This document shows positions 53,561-63,937 of a stretch of 64,000 bases of DNA, piece after piece (position 1 is the stretch's first letter; every line of letters starts with the position of its first letter). The position numbers were made by a program, and so were the translations under genes. Source of the DNA: Macrocystis pyrifera. Lineage: Eukaryota > Sar > Phaeophyceae > Laminariales > Laminariaceae. The stretch is taken from the NCBI GenBank assembly GCA_031763025.1, contig JASSKH010000023.1, forward strand, positions 5,421,501 through 5,485,500. Reading direction: 5' to 3'. Under the pieces are notes generated by a model. That model made no database searches. It saw only the letters and a list, made by a program, of their open reading frames with translations, and had not been told where the DNA came from.

Positions 53561-55039
53561 TTAGGTGGCCACGTTCGAAACCAGCAGCATCTCCTCGAAG
53601 CGCCGCTGGAGGCGCAGCAGCAGCATCGGCGAAGACGGATCGCTGTTGCTCGAACCCGCGACACCCGCGATGGGCTGGTGCTGGTGCTGGTGATGTTGCT
53701 GCTGGTGCTGCTCCGTAGCCCTCGCTACCATTGACGCAGCCCCTGGAGGCACTGCAGCAGGAGCAACAGCAGTAGCTGCAGTAGTGGCAGTAGCCGCCGC
53801 GGTAGTCGCAGCAGTAGCCATTGAATTATTTCTGCCGCTGAAACAGCAGCCCCCCAACCCCTCACCGTAACCATAGCCTCCCCCACCACCACTACCACCA
53901 CCGCCACCACCACCTCCAACTCCCACCGCCTGCACACTCCCCCCAGGCTGCTGCTGCTGCTGCTGCTGCTGAGACGAGAACAAGGGTGAGGAGGCAGGCA
54001 AGGCGCTCCCGCTCGCGCTCTCCCTGATAGCGAACAACCAACCCGCGTTTCCCTCGTAATCGTCCGCTGCCGGCTCATCGTCTTCCTGGCCAAAGCCCTC
54101 GATGCTGAAACCAGGGGATCCGGGATCCGCAATCAAGTCAGTGGAGGCGGTGGCGGTGATGGAGGAATAACGGGTGTGGGATAATGTTGTTGTTGTTGTT
54201 GTTGTTGTTGTCGCTGCTGCTGCTGTGCTGTGGCGCATGCGTTGCCCCCCTGCGCCGCCCCCGGCCGGGGAGGGCGAACCCCCCGAAACGGTGGTGTCCA
54301 CCACCGCCGACACCTCTGCCTCTTCCTCCAAAGCTGGCCCTGCTGCGGCCGAGAAGAAAGCGGTGGATGATCTTGCCCGATGTTGTTTTCGTTGTTGTTG
54401 CTGCTGGTGCTGCTGTTGATGTTGCGGAAGCTTTGGTGGCTCTTGTTGTTGCCTTGGTTGATGTTTTGGTGGCGATTGGTGCTGCTGCTGCTGCTGCTGG
54501 AGCTGGTGTTGATGTTGCAAAAACGGGCAACGCCCGGGGCCGGCGGTAGCGTTGCTACCGCCGTTGGCAGCGGTGGCGGCAGCGGCGACGGGCATCACCA
54601 CCTCCCGCTGCTCGGGGACGGTGCCGAAGCTGCCTACAGTAGGGGAGAAGAAGCTCACCCGCTGCGGCCTCCTCCCATCCCTCCCACAACCGCTACCACC
54701 GCTGCCATCGCCGCCGCGGCCGCTGCTGCCGCCGCTATCCCCGGCAGGTGCTCCTTCCTGCTCTATCCCTCCGTGGCTACCGCCGCAGCCGTTGCTGTCG
54801 CTGCTGCTGCTGCACGATGAGCCGCGGCCAAACAATACCCTCTCTCTTGCGGCTACCGCATCTCCTCCTCCCCCTCCTCCTCCTCCACCACGAAATTGCT
54901 GCTGCTGCTGCTGATGTTGCTGCTGCTGGGAAAGGCCTGTATGCACAGGTGCCACAGCAGCAGCTGCTGCCGCCGCCACCGCTGCTGCTGCTCCCTGCTC
55001 CTGCTGTCGCTGCTGCAGCAACAGCCGTTGTTGCTGTTT
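53561..55039 (-). CDS. Poly-Q/A/G, His-rich protein, large last exon
   Basis: 492 codons from K (55039) to TAA at 53561. Almost all low complexity: QQQ/HQQQ blocks, AAAAAV, GGGGG, TTTTTT, SSS. Ordered islands are RRPQRVSFFSPTVGSFG (near residue 130), TDLIADPGSPGFSIEGFGQE followed by DDEPAADDYEGNAGWLFAI (mid), and a C-terminal MLLLRLQRRFEEMLLVSN helix. The composition fits nuclear regulators, but no DNA-binding domain is visible, so function is unknown. An ATG at 55070-55072 could start it alone; I favour splicing to the upstream exon. Confidence 0.7.
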   Translation of the reverse strand, partial: KQQQRLLLQQRQQEQGAAAAVAAAAAAAVAPVHTGLSQQQQHQQQQQQFRGGGGGGGGGDAVAARERVLFGRGSSCSSSSDSNGCGGSHGGIEQEGAPAGDSGGSSGRGGDGSGGSGCGRDGRRPQRVSFFSPTVGSFGTVPEQREVVMPVAAAATAANGGSNATAGPGRCPFLQHQHQLQQQQQQHQSPPKHQPRQQQEPPKLPQHQQQHQQQQQRKQHRARSSTAFFSAAAGPALEEEAEVSAVVDTTVSGGSPSPAGGGAGGQRMRHSTAAAATTTTTTTTTLSHTRYSSITATASTDLIADPGSPGFSIEGFGQEDDEPAADDYEGNAGWLFAIRESASGSALPASSPLFSSQQQQQQQQPGGSVQAVGVGGGGGGGGSGGGGGYGYGEGLGGCCFSGRNNSMATAATTAAATATTAATAVAPAAVPPGAASMVARATEQHQQQHHQHQHQPIAGVAGSSNSDPSSPMLLLRLQRRFEEMLLVSNVAT

Positions 55040-55106
55040 CTGCGGGCCACCTTGAACCAAGGAAGGGCCCATTCACCAGCAAAGGTGGGGACGTGGAAGC
55101 AGCCAC

Positions 55107-55350
55107 CTCGGGCGAACTCGCGTACTGGCGCCACCTCGGCAGGTAGGCCGACTCCTCCGCGCCCTCGTCGGCGTAGCTCGCGGCAGCCGTCCGAGCCGTG
55201 GCCAGGGCGGTGGTGGGGCCTGCGCCGCCGAGACGTTTCAAGTTTGCGAAGGCGGACTTGCACCGTTTGAGTCGGTAGTGCTGGGTGCTCGTGGAACCTC
55301 TTTGGGCCGCCTGGGCGGACGCGTCCATCGAGGATACGGCTCGCTTCATC
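55107..55350 (-). CDS. Upstream exon of the poly-Q gene
   Basis: Begins near ATTCCTCAG|G (ATG at 55347-55349 lies just inside) and reads MKRAVSSMDASAQAAQRG, HYRLKRCKSAFANLKRL and YADEGAEESAYLPRWRQYAS, ending SSPE at GAG|GTGGCT (55107). The frame is then closed by a shift unless a 67-nt intron (55040-55106, acceptor GGCCCGCAG) is removed. Removal joins phase 0 to phase 0 with the poly-Q frame. The alternative is a single-base sequence error. The frame is open further right, to 55499, so the 5' border is uncertain. Confidence 0.55.
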
Positions 55351-57242
55351 CTGAGGAATCGACACAAGTACAAGACTTTTGCGCGGGGTGCAGTGATGCC
55401 ATGCGTTGCAGCAGAAGGAGAAGGGGGACATTGGGGGGATGGGGAGGGGAAGGGGACGGGAGGGTTGGGGGGGGGGGAGATTAGGGACTGGTGGGACACG
55501 AGGCAAGCATGGCCGCGGCGGGGTGATGATTATACAAGAAAAACCATGTTGAGCTTCGAAAAACAAAAAAAAAACAAGTCAAGCGAACGCAGGAGCAGCA
55601 GCAGGGACCAGAGAGCAGTGACGTTTGCGTTGTGTTTCGCCGACAAATAGTTGGCACGAACACAAACAACAAAAACAAACCAACAACAAAAAAACAGAAG
55701 CGCGGGAACCCCGGGCAAGGGGATTGAGGCCGAGGAAAGGCCCAGGACGAGGCCGATGCTTCCCCGCGATCGGTGGCAACAATGATTGCAAACGCTGCCG
55801 CAGCGGCGGGAGCATTCACGGGGCAAACCGCGCTGGGTTGGCTCGAAGTGGCCTCGAGACGGTTTTAAAAGAAGGATTTTTTTTTGTGTCTGTGTGCAAT
55901 GTACATGGAGACGGTGGGACCTCTCGCAAAATATCAGACCAACAAGGCAACGCACTGAAGCGCTCTGCGTTCGCACCTCCTTTGATCTCGGGTACCGAAC
56001 CGTCGCACTCGTCTTATCCCTGTCTCGGGGATTGCCGGGCGGGCTGCTATCGCAAGTGCTGGTGTCTGTGCTTGTCGTCTCGTCCTGTGCTTGAGGTGTT
56101 GTGAGTAGGAGGCTGGGCTCTTTCAACAATACAAGCCCTTTCTGAAAAAAAGGGTGTGTACGTACGAATTTATACGTACGGCCACGTTTGAGCTTGAGCG
56201 ACTCGCTATTTCTGCAAGTTGAACCTTTTCCAATATTTTTGTTTTTGTGTTCCATTTTTTACTTGGTTTTAGTATGTACCTTTTTTCGGATTAAATGGAA
56301 CAGGTATACCTTTTTAAGGCTCTTTCCCCTCTCCTCTTTTCAACCGCCTGGCTCATCAAAATTCAAAAATCGAAAAAAATGAAACCGCTAAAAAAAACAG
56401 AAAAAACTTTGTTCTTTAAAATAGTAATCCTTTTGATTTAAATATTGAATGTGTGTGAAACTTATATTCCGGGATGAAGTTGGTGCGTATTGATATGAAT
56501 GGTGTGTTATGGTGAGTCTATGCTCGAGCACACGGCTATGACCGTACGGGAGAGCTCACGTATTTGGTACCACACACAAGCAGCAGCTCTAGCAAGGGCT
56601 GCGCGGGCGCTACGGTATACAGCCTTAGAGGTAGAGAGCATCAGAAGCACACGGGGTGCAGCACACAGCAAGCCTCTCAGAGCTTACACGGCATGGATGG
56701 GGGGAGGGGACAGGTCCTCCAGCAGAGGCGTCGCCGCAATCGCTCGTCCGTGATTGCAGCAGCGCATCACCCCTATTATACTCGTAGTCGAACTTATACC
56801 GGCTCGACCGACTGAATAATATTGACAAGAGTGGTACCTGGTACCTGGTACCCTGGTACACTACAGCTACGCTACGTACAACTACAAGCACCAGGAAGCG
56901 TGCTTTGGCCACTAACGAACCGAGCGCGAAAAAATGAAGGTGTGTGGGCATGCGACAAGAGCGACCCCGTGCCACCGCGGCGGGAAACCAGCAGCAGAAC
57001 AGCCCAAACACGAGAAGAGCTTGTACCCGAAAAAACTATCGATGCCAGCCAGGACGAGTATGTACTCACTCAGTTCGAATTTTCAGAGCGTATCATGCGT
57101 GTACCTGTACATATGTGCGCGCATATATACAACAATGCCCCGTCTTTCGATAATTTCACATTTTACCGGTCGGTCCTGTATGATCCTAAGTTACTCCGCG
57201 CGTTGTGTTGTTGTGTTGTCCATGTCCTTGCCATGCTTGCAG
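55351..57242. other. Between two divergent genes; no confident coding
   Basis: A minus-strand gene starts near 55.35 kb and a plus-strand exon lies at 57.24 kb, so regulatory sequence for both could be here. Repeated TACCTGGTACC at 56836-56862. Open frames (e.g. 56499-56753 +) lack splice support. Confidence 0.4.
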
Positions 57243-57306
57243 ACGATCCAACTCTTTCCGGCGTTGGCGAAGAATCCCGCCAAGCTCCGGACCATCCTCG
57301 ATACAG
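57243..57306 (+). CDS. Candidate internal exon, unknown protein
   Basis: Acceptor CATGCTTGCAG and donor ACAG|GTATGT enclose 64 nt reading TIQLFPALAKNPAKLRTILD then T plus one base (phase 1). Both splice sites are strong and the peptide is typical of a folded protein. The next exon that accepts phase 1 in the same strand is at 61792, which would require a 4.5-kb repeat-filled intron or missed small exons. Confidence 0.5.
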
Positions 57307-57802
57307 GTATGTGTGGCATATGGCATGCATGCATGATAGGCGCGCTGTGTGCCTGCACGAGGGCCGGCGGGGGCTTCATTTTGTCAGGACTTCTCTCTAT
57401 ATCTATGTATCTATCAACATATATATTTGCGATTATTTTCACACCTATATCTGGGACAGATCATGATCTACCACTCTCCCTAAAAATAATGAGATGTTGT
57501 ATTGAATATTAGTGTAAAAATGATCGTCATATTTCGGTAACAGATAGAGCATTTAGTTCCTCGCCTGCCTGCCATTCGTTGTCAGAGGTGGTGTGAAGGA
57601 ATTGCATGATATTTTACAGATCGAATCCAGGAAAGTTGTGCTCGGTCATGCAGAATGTGCGTATATACGTACGGGTCCCACGCGCCAAAATGTCATGGGC
57701 TACTACCACCGCCGTGGATCATACAAGATCGGGAATAGATCAGATTATTATGATGTGGGAATCGATGAGCTACTATTAATACTGCTGTCCAAGGTGCGGC
57801 TT

Positions 57803-57899
57803 GTGTTACGGTCTTGGTCCGTTGGGCTGTTGGTAAAATTTAACCCTTTACCAATAAAATTTTACCAATGGCCCAACGGACTACGAGTAAGACCCTAAT
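57803..57899. mobile_element. Hairpin element M7
   Basis: ACGGTCTTGGTCCGTTGGGC and GGCCCAACGGACTACGAGTA are inverted, with inner TTGGTAAAATT / AATTTTACCAA. Confidence 0.65.
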
Positions 57900-58112
57900 T
57901 AACATATGGCGTCGACGGCAGGACAAAATATTCAAAAACCATCCCCAACCCAGCCCAAGAAAAAACTAACCAGTAACACACCGAGCAGAAAAACCACGAC
58001 CCGAAAACTCGGAAAACGTCAAGAAGTACAAAAAATACTTCTGGATCCCCAGGAATTGGAACCGCGTGTTGGTGGCACGTGGACCCGTATATCCGGTCCG
58101 TTCCAGGGAGGG

Positions 58113-58364
58113 AAGAGGGTTATAAGGCTTAGATTGGGTAGGCGATTGGTTAACCTTTTACCAATAGCCCAAAGGACTATTACGGAGGATCATAGTAAAA
58201 AAAGCAGTGGTAAGAGGGTTGTAACGATTACGGGGGACCACAGTAAATAGGACCAAATATTGTTATTAAAAATAGGTAAATATATAGGTTTTTATGTATA
58301 GCATAGGTCCTATTAACTATGGATCCCCGTAATAAGACCTTAACCAATCTAAGCCTTGTAACAA
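58113..58364. mobile_element. Hairpin element (M7-related) with M1 inside
   Basis: GTTATAAGGCTTAGATTGGG at the left and CCAATCTAAGCCTTGTAAC at the right; M1 occupies 58228-58334 and a second M1 left-end fragment (TATTACGGAGGATCATAGTA) is at 58178-58197. Confidence 0.65.
58228..58334. mobile_element. MITE M1, copy 16
   Basis: ATTACGGGGGACCACAGTAA ... TAACTATGGATCCCCGTAAT. Confidence 0.8.
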
Positions 58365-58429
58365 TGGTTCCAACTGATCGAACTTGAAGGGAAAGTTGCG
58401 TTGTTCCCACGGTATTATTCAAGGCTTAC

Positions 58430-58840
58430 CACGGCATATTGGCGGGACGGGAGCGACGGTAACGGCGGGACGGGACGGTAAAACCGGCGTCAAACTGGTC
58501 CCGTCGTCCCGTCCCGTCCGCAAATTCTCTAGCTGTTGTACAATACCGTCCCGTTGTTGTTGTGGTGCTGCCGATCTTGATCTTAGCACCGTCCCGTCAC
58601 CAAAATCTGCCCCGCTGTACTTTACTGTCCCGTCCCGTCGAGAAAATCACTCCCGTTGTACGGCTAGTCCGTCCCGTCCCGTCGAGAAAATCGCTCCGGC
58701 TGTCCATTTCCGACCCCCGTCCCGTCGAGATACCGTTGTTTACCGTCCCGTCCCGTCATCCAAACCTGCACCGTTGTCTTTACCGTTCCGTCCCGCCGAC
58801 AAAACTCGTCCAGTATTCACTCCTGTCCGTTGTTTTTTTT
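58430..58840. repeat. GTCCC-based minisatellite
   Basis: CCCGTCCCGTCGAGAAAATC followed by variable ~20 bp (CTCC..GTTGTAC), unit about 40-45 bp, roughly eight diverged units. Second array of the same type at 60430-60790. The arginine/proline frames are composition artefacts. Confidence 0.75.
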
Positions 58841-58984
58841 TTTTCCCGCCCATTCCCACCAAGAAATCACGAATTTCCGAATTTCAACATTTTGAAATCG
58901 TTTTTTATACAGAAATTCGTTTTATTTTTATTTTTCCACAGCAGATTTGCTGGTTCGTATTTACCAGAGCTTTTCGCGGGTCAT

Positions 58985-59300
58985 GTCAAACCTCACGGAT
59001 CGGGTCGGGTGGGGTCGGGTCGGGACCCGCGAAAATTTTGAGGTGTGTTGACTTGACCCGACACAACCCGCGAGAGAATGAAAGCCTCTTGGCCCGACCC
59101 GACCCGACCCGATCCGCTAAATTTTAAAAAATTTGACCCGACCCGACCCGACCTGTGAGAGTTGAAAATCTCCTGATCCGACCCGACCCGACCTGACCCG
59201 ACCCGCCACCTTCGGATTGACCCGTGAGACGCGGGTTTTATGCGGGTCGGGTCACCTTGACCCGCGAGACCATGTATCTTGACCCGCGGGTTCGACTCGC
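58985..59300. repeat. GACCC-based minisatellite, part 1
   Basis: CTTGACCCGACCCGACCCG with GTGAGAxxTGAAAA spacers, unit about 35-50 bp; orientation flips near 59010 (GGGTC) and 59240. Confidence 0.75.
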
Positions 59301-59361
59301 GGATCCCGCCCGTGGGACGACACGTCAAAAACAATTTTATATTCATTTTTGTACACCGCAG

Positions 59362-59386
59362 CGATGTGTGTGAAGAGATGGCCGAG
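59362..59386 (+). CDS. Possible 25-nt microexon
   Basis: TTTTGTACACCGCAG precedes CGATGTGTGTGAAGAGATGG and GTAAGG follows (59387). One frame reads DVCEEMAE. Its length would change the phase between 57306 and 61792, so another exon would be needed; treat as tentative. Confidence 0.25.
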
Positions 59387-59559
59387 GTAAGGGTAAGGAT
59401 ACTTCACTCATGTCACACATGTGGCCTGGCTGTGGTGGGTATGGATGGATGCGGGCATGCGTATATGGATTTGACAGCGATTTAATGTTTGAACATGATA
59501 CCAAACGGGTTTTATTGAGTATTGGTACGAGATAAACCTTTGGATAAGAGAGCGGGAAG

Positions 59560-59965
59560 TTTTTCAAGTGTCGGATCCGCGAGCCGGATGCGCGGGTCCG
59601 ACCCGCGGGTCAGCAGAAAACACCTCTCGGGTCATGCTGGCCCGACCCGCGAGTGACTCATTTATTGCGGGTCATGACCTGACCCGACCCGTGAGCTTTT
59701 CATCACCTCTTGAGCCGACCTGACCCAACACGTGATATTTGAAAGATTCTTGACCCGAACCGACCCGACCCATGAGATTTGAAAAACTCTTGACCCGACC
59801 GGACCCGACCCGCGAGATCTTGAAAACCTCTTGACCCAACCCGCCCCGACCCGACCCGACCCGTGAGATTTTGATCACTTCCTGACCCAAGCCGACTCGT
59901 GACGTTTTGAACACCTTGTGACCAGACTCGCGGGTCGGGTCATGACCCGCGCAAAGCCCTGGTAT
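59560..59965. repeat. GACCC-based minisatellite, part 2
   Basis: Same words as part 1 (GACCCGACCCGTGAGATTTTG); ends with GGGTCATGACCCGCG at 59936-59951. Confidence 0.75.
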
Positions 59966-60036
59966 TTACGTCAAGTTGCGGATTGACGATATTACGAAAA
60001 TATTAAAAATTTTGAAATATTGAATGTTGACAATTG

Positions 60037-60292
60037 ACGCGTTCTACGATAGAGGTAGCACATTTCCGCTAAAATGTTTTCTGAATGACGGGGCTCCTTA
60101 ACCAAAAATCGTCGGAATGCCAGTGTTGTTTCGAAAAATGACGCAATTATGTGCTTGGGCCATGGGAATATCCATCGGGATGCAATTTGATTTTTGCTGA
60201 AGTCAGTTTTCGAGTGAGGTGTGGAGCTTCTTAAGGTCAAGTGAGGAGCCCCAGAAATTTTAGGGTGAACCTCTATATTAGAACGCCTCAAT
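60037..60292. mobile_element. MITE family M5, copy without M1
   Basis: GCGTTCTACGATAGAGGT and ACCTCTATATTAGAACGC termini; inner ACTGAAGTCAGTTTTCGAG-type and TTCTGAATGACGGGGCTCC words shared with 36127-36494. Confidence 0.75.
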
Positions 60293-60429
60293 GGTTAACA
60301 TTAATAGTAACAGTCAGATCATAAATCATGAATCCGTATGAGTCTTCATCTTTCCAGTGGCAACACAAACACCCATCAAGAGCTGCCCCAACCCACTACA
60401 CGAACCCAGACCACACCACACACCAAACA

Positions 60430-60790
60430 CCTCCTCAGCAATCCCGTTTTATTTTGTTGTACCGTCCCACTGTGAAAAAATGTATTTGCCGTCCCGTCTC
60501 GTCGTGGAAAAAAATCCGGTTGTATTTTGCGTTGTGCAGCAGTCTTGCTTGCTGGAGCGTCTCGTCTCCGTCCCGTCCCGTCCCGTCGCGAAAAGAAAAT
60601 CCATTGTTCTGCACCGTCCCGTCCCGTCGTGAAAATCTACCCCGTTGAAATTTACCATTCCGCCCCGTTGAGAAATTAGCCACCCACTTTCCCGTCCCGC
60701 CCCGTTCCGCCATCTAGTTTTGTCGTCATTTTACAGTCCCGTCTTCAATTATTTCCCGCCAAACAAGTCAAAACAGTCCCGTCCCGTCTC
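60430..60790. repeat. GTCCC-based minisatellite, second array
   Basis: CGTCCCGTCCCGTCGCGAAA, CCGTCCCGTCGTGAAAATCT and similar; same family as 58430-58840. Confidence 0.75.
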
Positions 60791-61318
60791 GATAGTCGGC
60801 CGCTGTGATAAGCCTTGCTATTATTAATGAGCTTACTCTTAGGTTTTCCGTCTGGACTAAATCCCAAACCACTCGTAAATAAGTATTGCCCAGTTTCTTC
60901 CTTGAAAGAATAATGCTCGACCCCAATTATCGCAGTTTCTTGACGCTGATGATCGCGATTTTTGAGCCCGATGTATTAAGAGCATATCGCCATGTAGACG
61001 AGTTCAGTTCAATCAACCGACAAGCTGTTGTTGGCATTTAAAATCCTCATTCGTACAAGTACACGTATGCCAGGTGCTGTAGTGTGCTACACTTAGTTGT
61101 AGCGTTGCACTGGATAGCCGGCTGTAGCAGCCTAAGTAGCAAGCGCGGACTGCTTAGACTGCCAGGCTATCCATCCTCACTAATAGTGGTATAGCTAACA
61201 GAGAGGGCGTTCTCGTGTATAGTACTTCGCTATCTTCAGGAAATCCCGCATCGATGTCTGCTTACTTTAACCAATTGTGTTGTTCACCAACTCCAGGATT
61301 CACGCGTGGGGATGTCTC

Positions 61319-61423
61319 ACTACGGGACTCTAGTAAATAGGACCAAATATTGTTAGTAAAAATAGGGAAATACATAGGTTTTTATGCATACCATAGGTCC
61401 TATTTACTGCGGTCGCCCTGTAA
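61319..61423. mobile_element. MITE M1, copy 17
   Basis: ACTACGGGACTCTAGTAAAT ... CCTATTTACTGCGGTCGCCC; drifted termini. Confidence 0.75.
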
Positions 61424-61791
61424 AGTCCAAAATTGCGGGGGAGGGTATAAACGGGACTTAGAACTCATCAAATGGACCCAAAACACAGATTGTCCACCCT
61501 ATCTTCGGAGATCACATATATTACTGCAGTACGTTCTATCTACTGTGTATGCTCCGCCGTACATAGTACCAGTATAAATAAATCATATGATGGATGTTCT
61601 TGTACAACTATTGATATTATATCACTGTGAGTACTACTATTATTACTATTAATATTAGTAGTATACACTCCGCACGAACGAACAAACCGAACGATGATCC
61701 TCTGTGCATAAACTTCATATTTTTCTGACAGGAGATGCATGCGTGACTCTCTTTTTTTTCATCGTTATTTTGCACATTTTTCTCCCATCAG

Positions 61792-62411
61792 GACGCGACC
61801 GCACTACTGCTGGCAGCGTGCCCTCCTCCATCAGCAAGCCCCGCCTCCCCTGGTACCTCCCACGCCATGTGCGGCCCACGATGGTCAGCGACCAGGAACA
61901 GCACAGCCGCCGCCGGGCACCTTTCGGCGATTCGTTCGACTACCACGATGACGATGGTGATGATTGTGGCGTTTATGACGATTGCGATAATGATGGTGAT
62001 GGTGCTGATGATGACTGCGGTTCTTCGTTGACGGCAACTCGCACCAAAACGAAACGCACAAGGGTAGACGCGGCGACGGCCAGTAGTACCAGTAATAATA
62101 GTAGTAGTAGCTGCTGGGGTGGGTTGGGAGGAGGAGGAGGAGGAGGGGAGAGGAGAAGGAGGAGGAGGAGGAGGAGGAGGGGAGGGGGGGGGGGGGGGAG
62201 GAGGGAGGAGGAGGAGGAGGAGAGGAAAAGAGAAGGAGGAGGAGGGGGGGGAAGAGGCTCGTGTTATGTGGCCACCTCGTCGGCGACGACGTCCAAGAAA
62301 ACGATGGAGTCTCTCTCTGCTTCGGTGTACGACGAACTGCAGCCGTTTCGACTCGCCCATCGGAATTTAATTAAGGCGAGTCAAATAAATGAGCTGCTTG
62401 ATAAATACTAA
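61792..62411 (+). CDS. Last exon of a plus-strand gene, unknown protein
   Basis: Acceptor TTTTTCTCCCATCAG, then two bases completing a codon (phase 1), then 206 codons to TAA. Order: SISKPRLPWYLPRHVRPTMV, an acidic DDDGDDCGVYDDCDNDG region, TKTKRTRVDAATAS (basic, nuclear-signal-like), Ser/Asn, a Gly/Arg/Glu tract from GGAGGA repeats, and an ordered C-terminal block ASVYDELQPFRLAHRNLIKA then SQINELLDKY. The last block is the most protein-like. Pairs in phase with the candidate exon at 57243. Function not recognised. Confidence 0.6.
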
Positions 62412-62926
62412 ATATATTTTCCACACAGCCGCTTAAAATATGGAGAACCGTGTCTTTTTCAGATGTGTTGAAAAAAGCGGAGGTCTATGCACACATATTA
62501 CATACTGTACGTTCGACCGCAAATTTCCGAAAATAGGTGTATATTTTGTTTCTGCTATGCTCTTCACAGGCGCACACAGCAGTTACCAGTAGTTAGCGGC
62601 GGTTGTAAATGTCTACCAGCGCGGTTCTCAGCGATAGGTACAACGGCAACAACAACTACTACTACCCTATATCTCTCAGAAGCATCACTTACACAAAACA
62701 TATCGACATCGTCAATCAGCCGGTAAAAGCCAGCCAGCTGTCAGTGCTGAAATGAGCGGGAAAAGGTGTATGCCGATGTACCGGTACATCCTCCGCTCTC
62801 CACGCGGACCATCTTTCGCGTTCCGCTTCTTTTATGTATCTAGGTGTTGTACTCTCTCTCGTAGTTGCAAGGTTGATGAGTACCTGGGAATACATTTACA
62901 CGGATGGATCTATGCTGTAGGTCTTC
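62412..62926. other. 3' flank, no further gene seen
   Basis: TTCACAG at 62564-62570 resembles an acceptor, but no coding frame follows. Confidence 0.4.
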
Positions 62927-63250
62927 CCCCCCCCCCCCCCCCCCCCCCCTGGTGCAAAACTCAACGTCGACAATCATATCTACCCATGTGGTGGACAGCC
63001 TCCCCACCCCTCCCCCTGGTTACTACAGAACCCATAACCTTATCATTCTTGTATCGCGGACAAGCTCCCCTCCTCTGCTACAAAACTCAACGGCGATAAC
63101 CATACCATGCATACTACACATTATGGGCAGACTGCCCCTTTGGTGCTCGTACAGAACCCAACGCCGAAAACCAGCTCCAGGCGCACATTTTGGACAACTC
63201 CCCCCCCTTCCCTTGGTACATGACCCGACCCCGAAAACAACACCATAACC
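62927..63250. repeat. Poly(C) and a ~85-bp tandem repeat
   Basis: C run of 22 at 62928-62949. Then four diverged units share (T)CAAAACTCAACGxCGA / AGAACCCAxxxCC and CCCCTCCCCCTGGT words at about 62955, 63025, 63080 and 63150. Confidence 0.6.
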
Positions 63251-63294
63251 GCATGTGGAAACCCCCCCCCCCCCCCTCCCCCCCCCCCCCCCCC

Positions 63295-63543
63295 ACACCA
63301 GAAATTAAAATCAATTCATTGATGCTGTCATCCATATGCAAGAAAATCCGCCTCAGAAGCGGTTCTTTGTAGGATGCAGCTCACCCTTCATGCAACTCGC
63401 CGGACACCTCACGGCGCTTCGCGCTTGGTGCAAGTAATGTCTGCCTGGTCGGTGAAAGCCCGACATGCTCCGTCCCGGCATTGTAGGGATGCGAGGGTCT
63501 ATGGTCATACGACTACGGCCACGCATGATAATGAGTACGTCCT
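63295..63543 (+). mobile_element. Element D, copy 8 (5'-truncated)
   Basis: Starts ACCAGAAATTAAAATCAATT right after C runs (63262-63294) and ends CATGATAATGAGTACGTCC + C12. Confidence 0.85.
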
Positions 63544-63556
63544 GCCCCCCCCCCCC

Positions 63557-63704
63557 AAGAGATGTATCCTGATGAATGTGGTAATACCATAGCTAGAATA
63601 TGCAGGAGAAGTATGGGAAGGGAAGGGCAAAGTTCGTGAAACAGCTGGAAACAGCACGAGCGAGAGCAGCTAGTGAGAAACTACTAAGATGCTCAGGTAC
63701 GACT
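63557..63704 (+). mobile_element. LINE-C fragment after D copy 8
   Basis: AAGAGATGTATCCTGATGAA onward matches 30303-30445 of the main LINE-C. It begins directly at the poly(C) of element D and is interrupted at 63705 by M1. Confidence 0.85.
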
Positions 63705-63920
63705 ATTGCGGGGGACCATAGTAAGTAGGACCTACGGTGCGCACAAAAACCTATATATTTACCTATTTTTACCATTACGGGGGGTCCATAGTTAAGAGGA
63801 CCTATGGTATACGTAAAAACCTATATATTTACCTATTTTTACTAACAACATTTGGTTCTATTTACTATGCTCCCCCGTGATAACCGTATTTGGCCCTATT
63901 CCCTGTGGTCCCCCGTAATA
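63705..63920. mobile_element. MITE M1, copy 18, split by another M1
   Basis: Left part TTGCGGGGGACCATAGTAAG to ACCTATTTTTAC (63773); right part GTATTTGGCCCTATTCCCTG to CCCCCGTAATA (63885-63920). Confidence 0.85.
63774..63883. mobile_element. MITE M1, copy 19, nested in copy 18
   Basis: ATTACGGGGGGTCCATAGTT ... TACTATGCTCCCCCGTGAT; complete unit inside the AT-rich middle of copy 18. Confidence 0.85.
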
Positions 63921-63937
63921 GTAATACAACAGTATAA

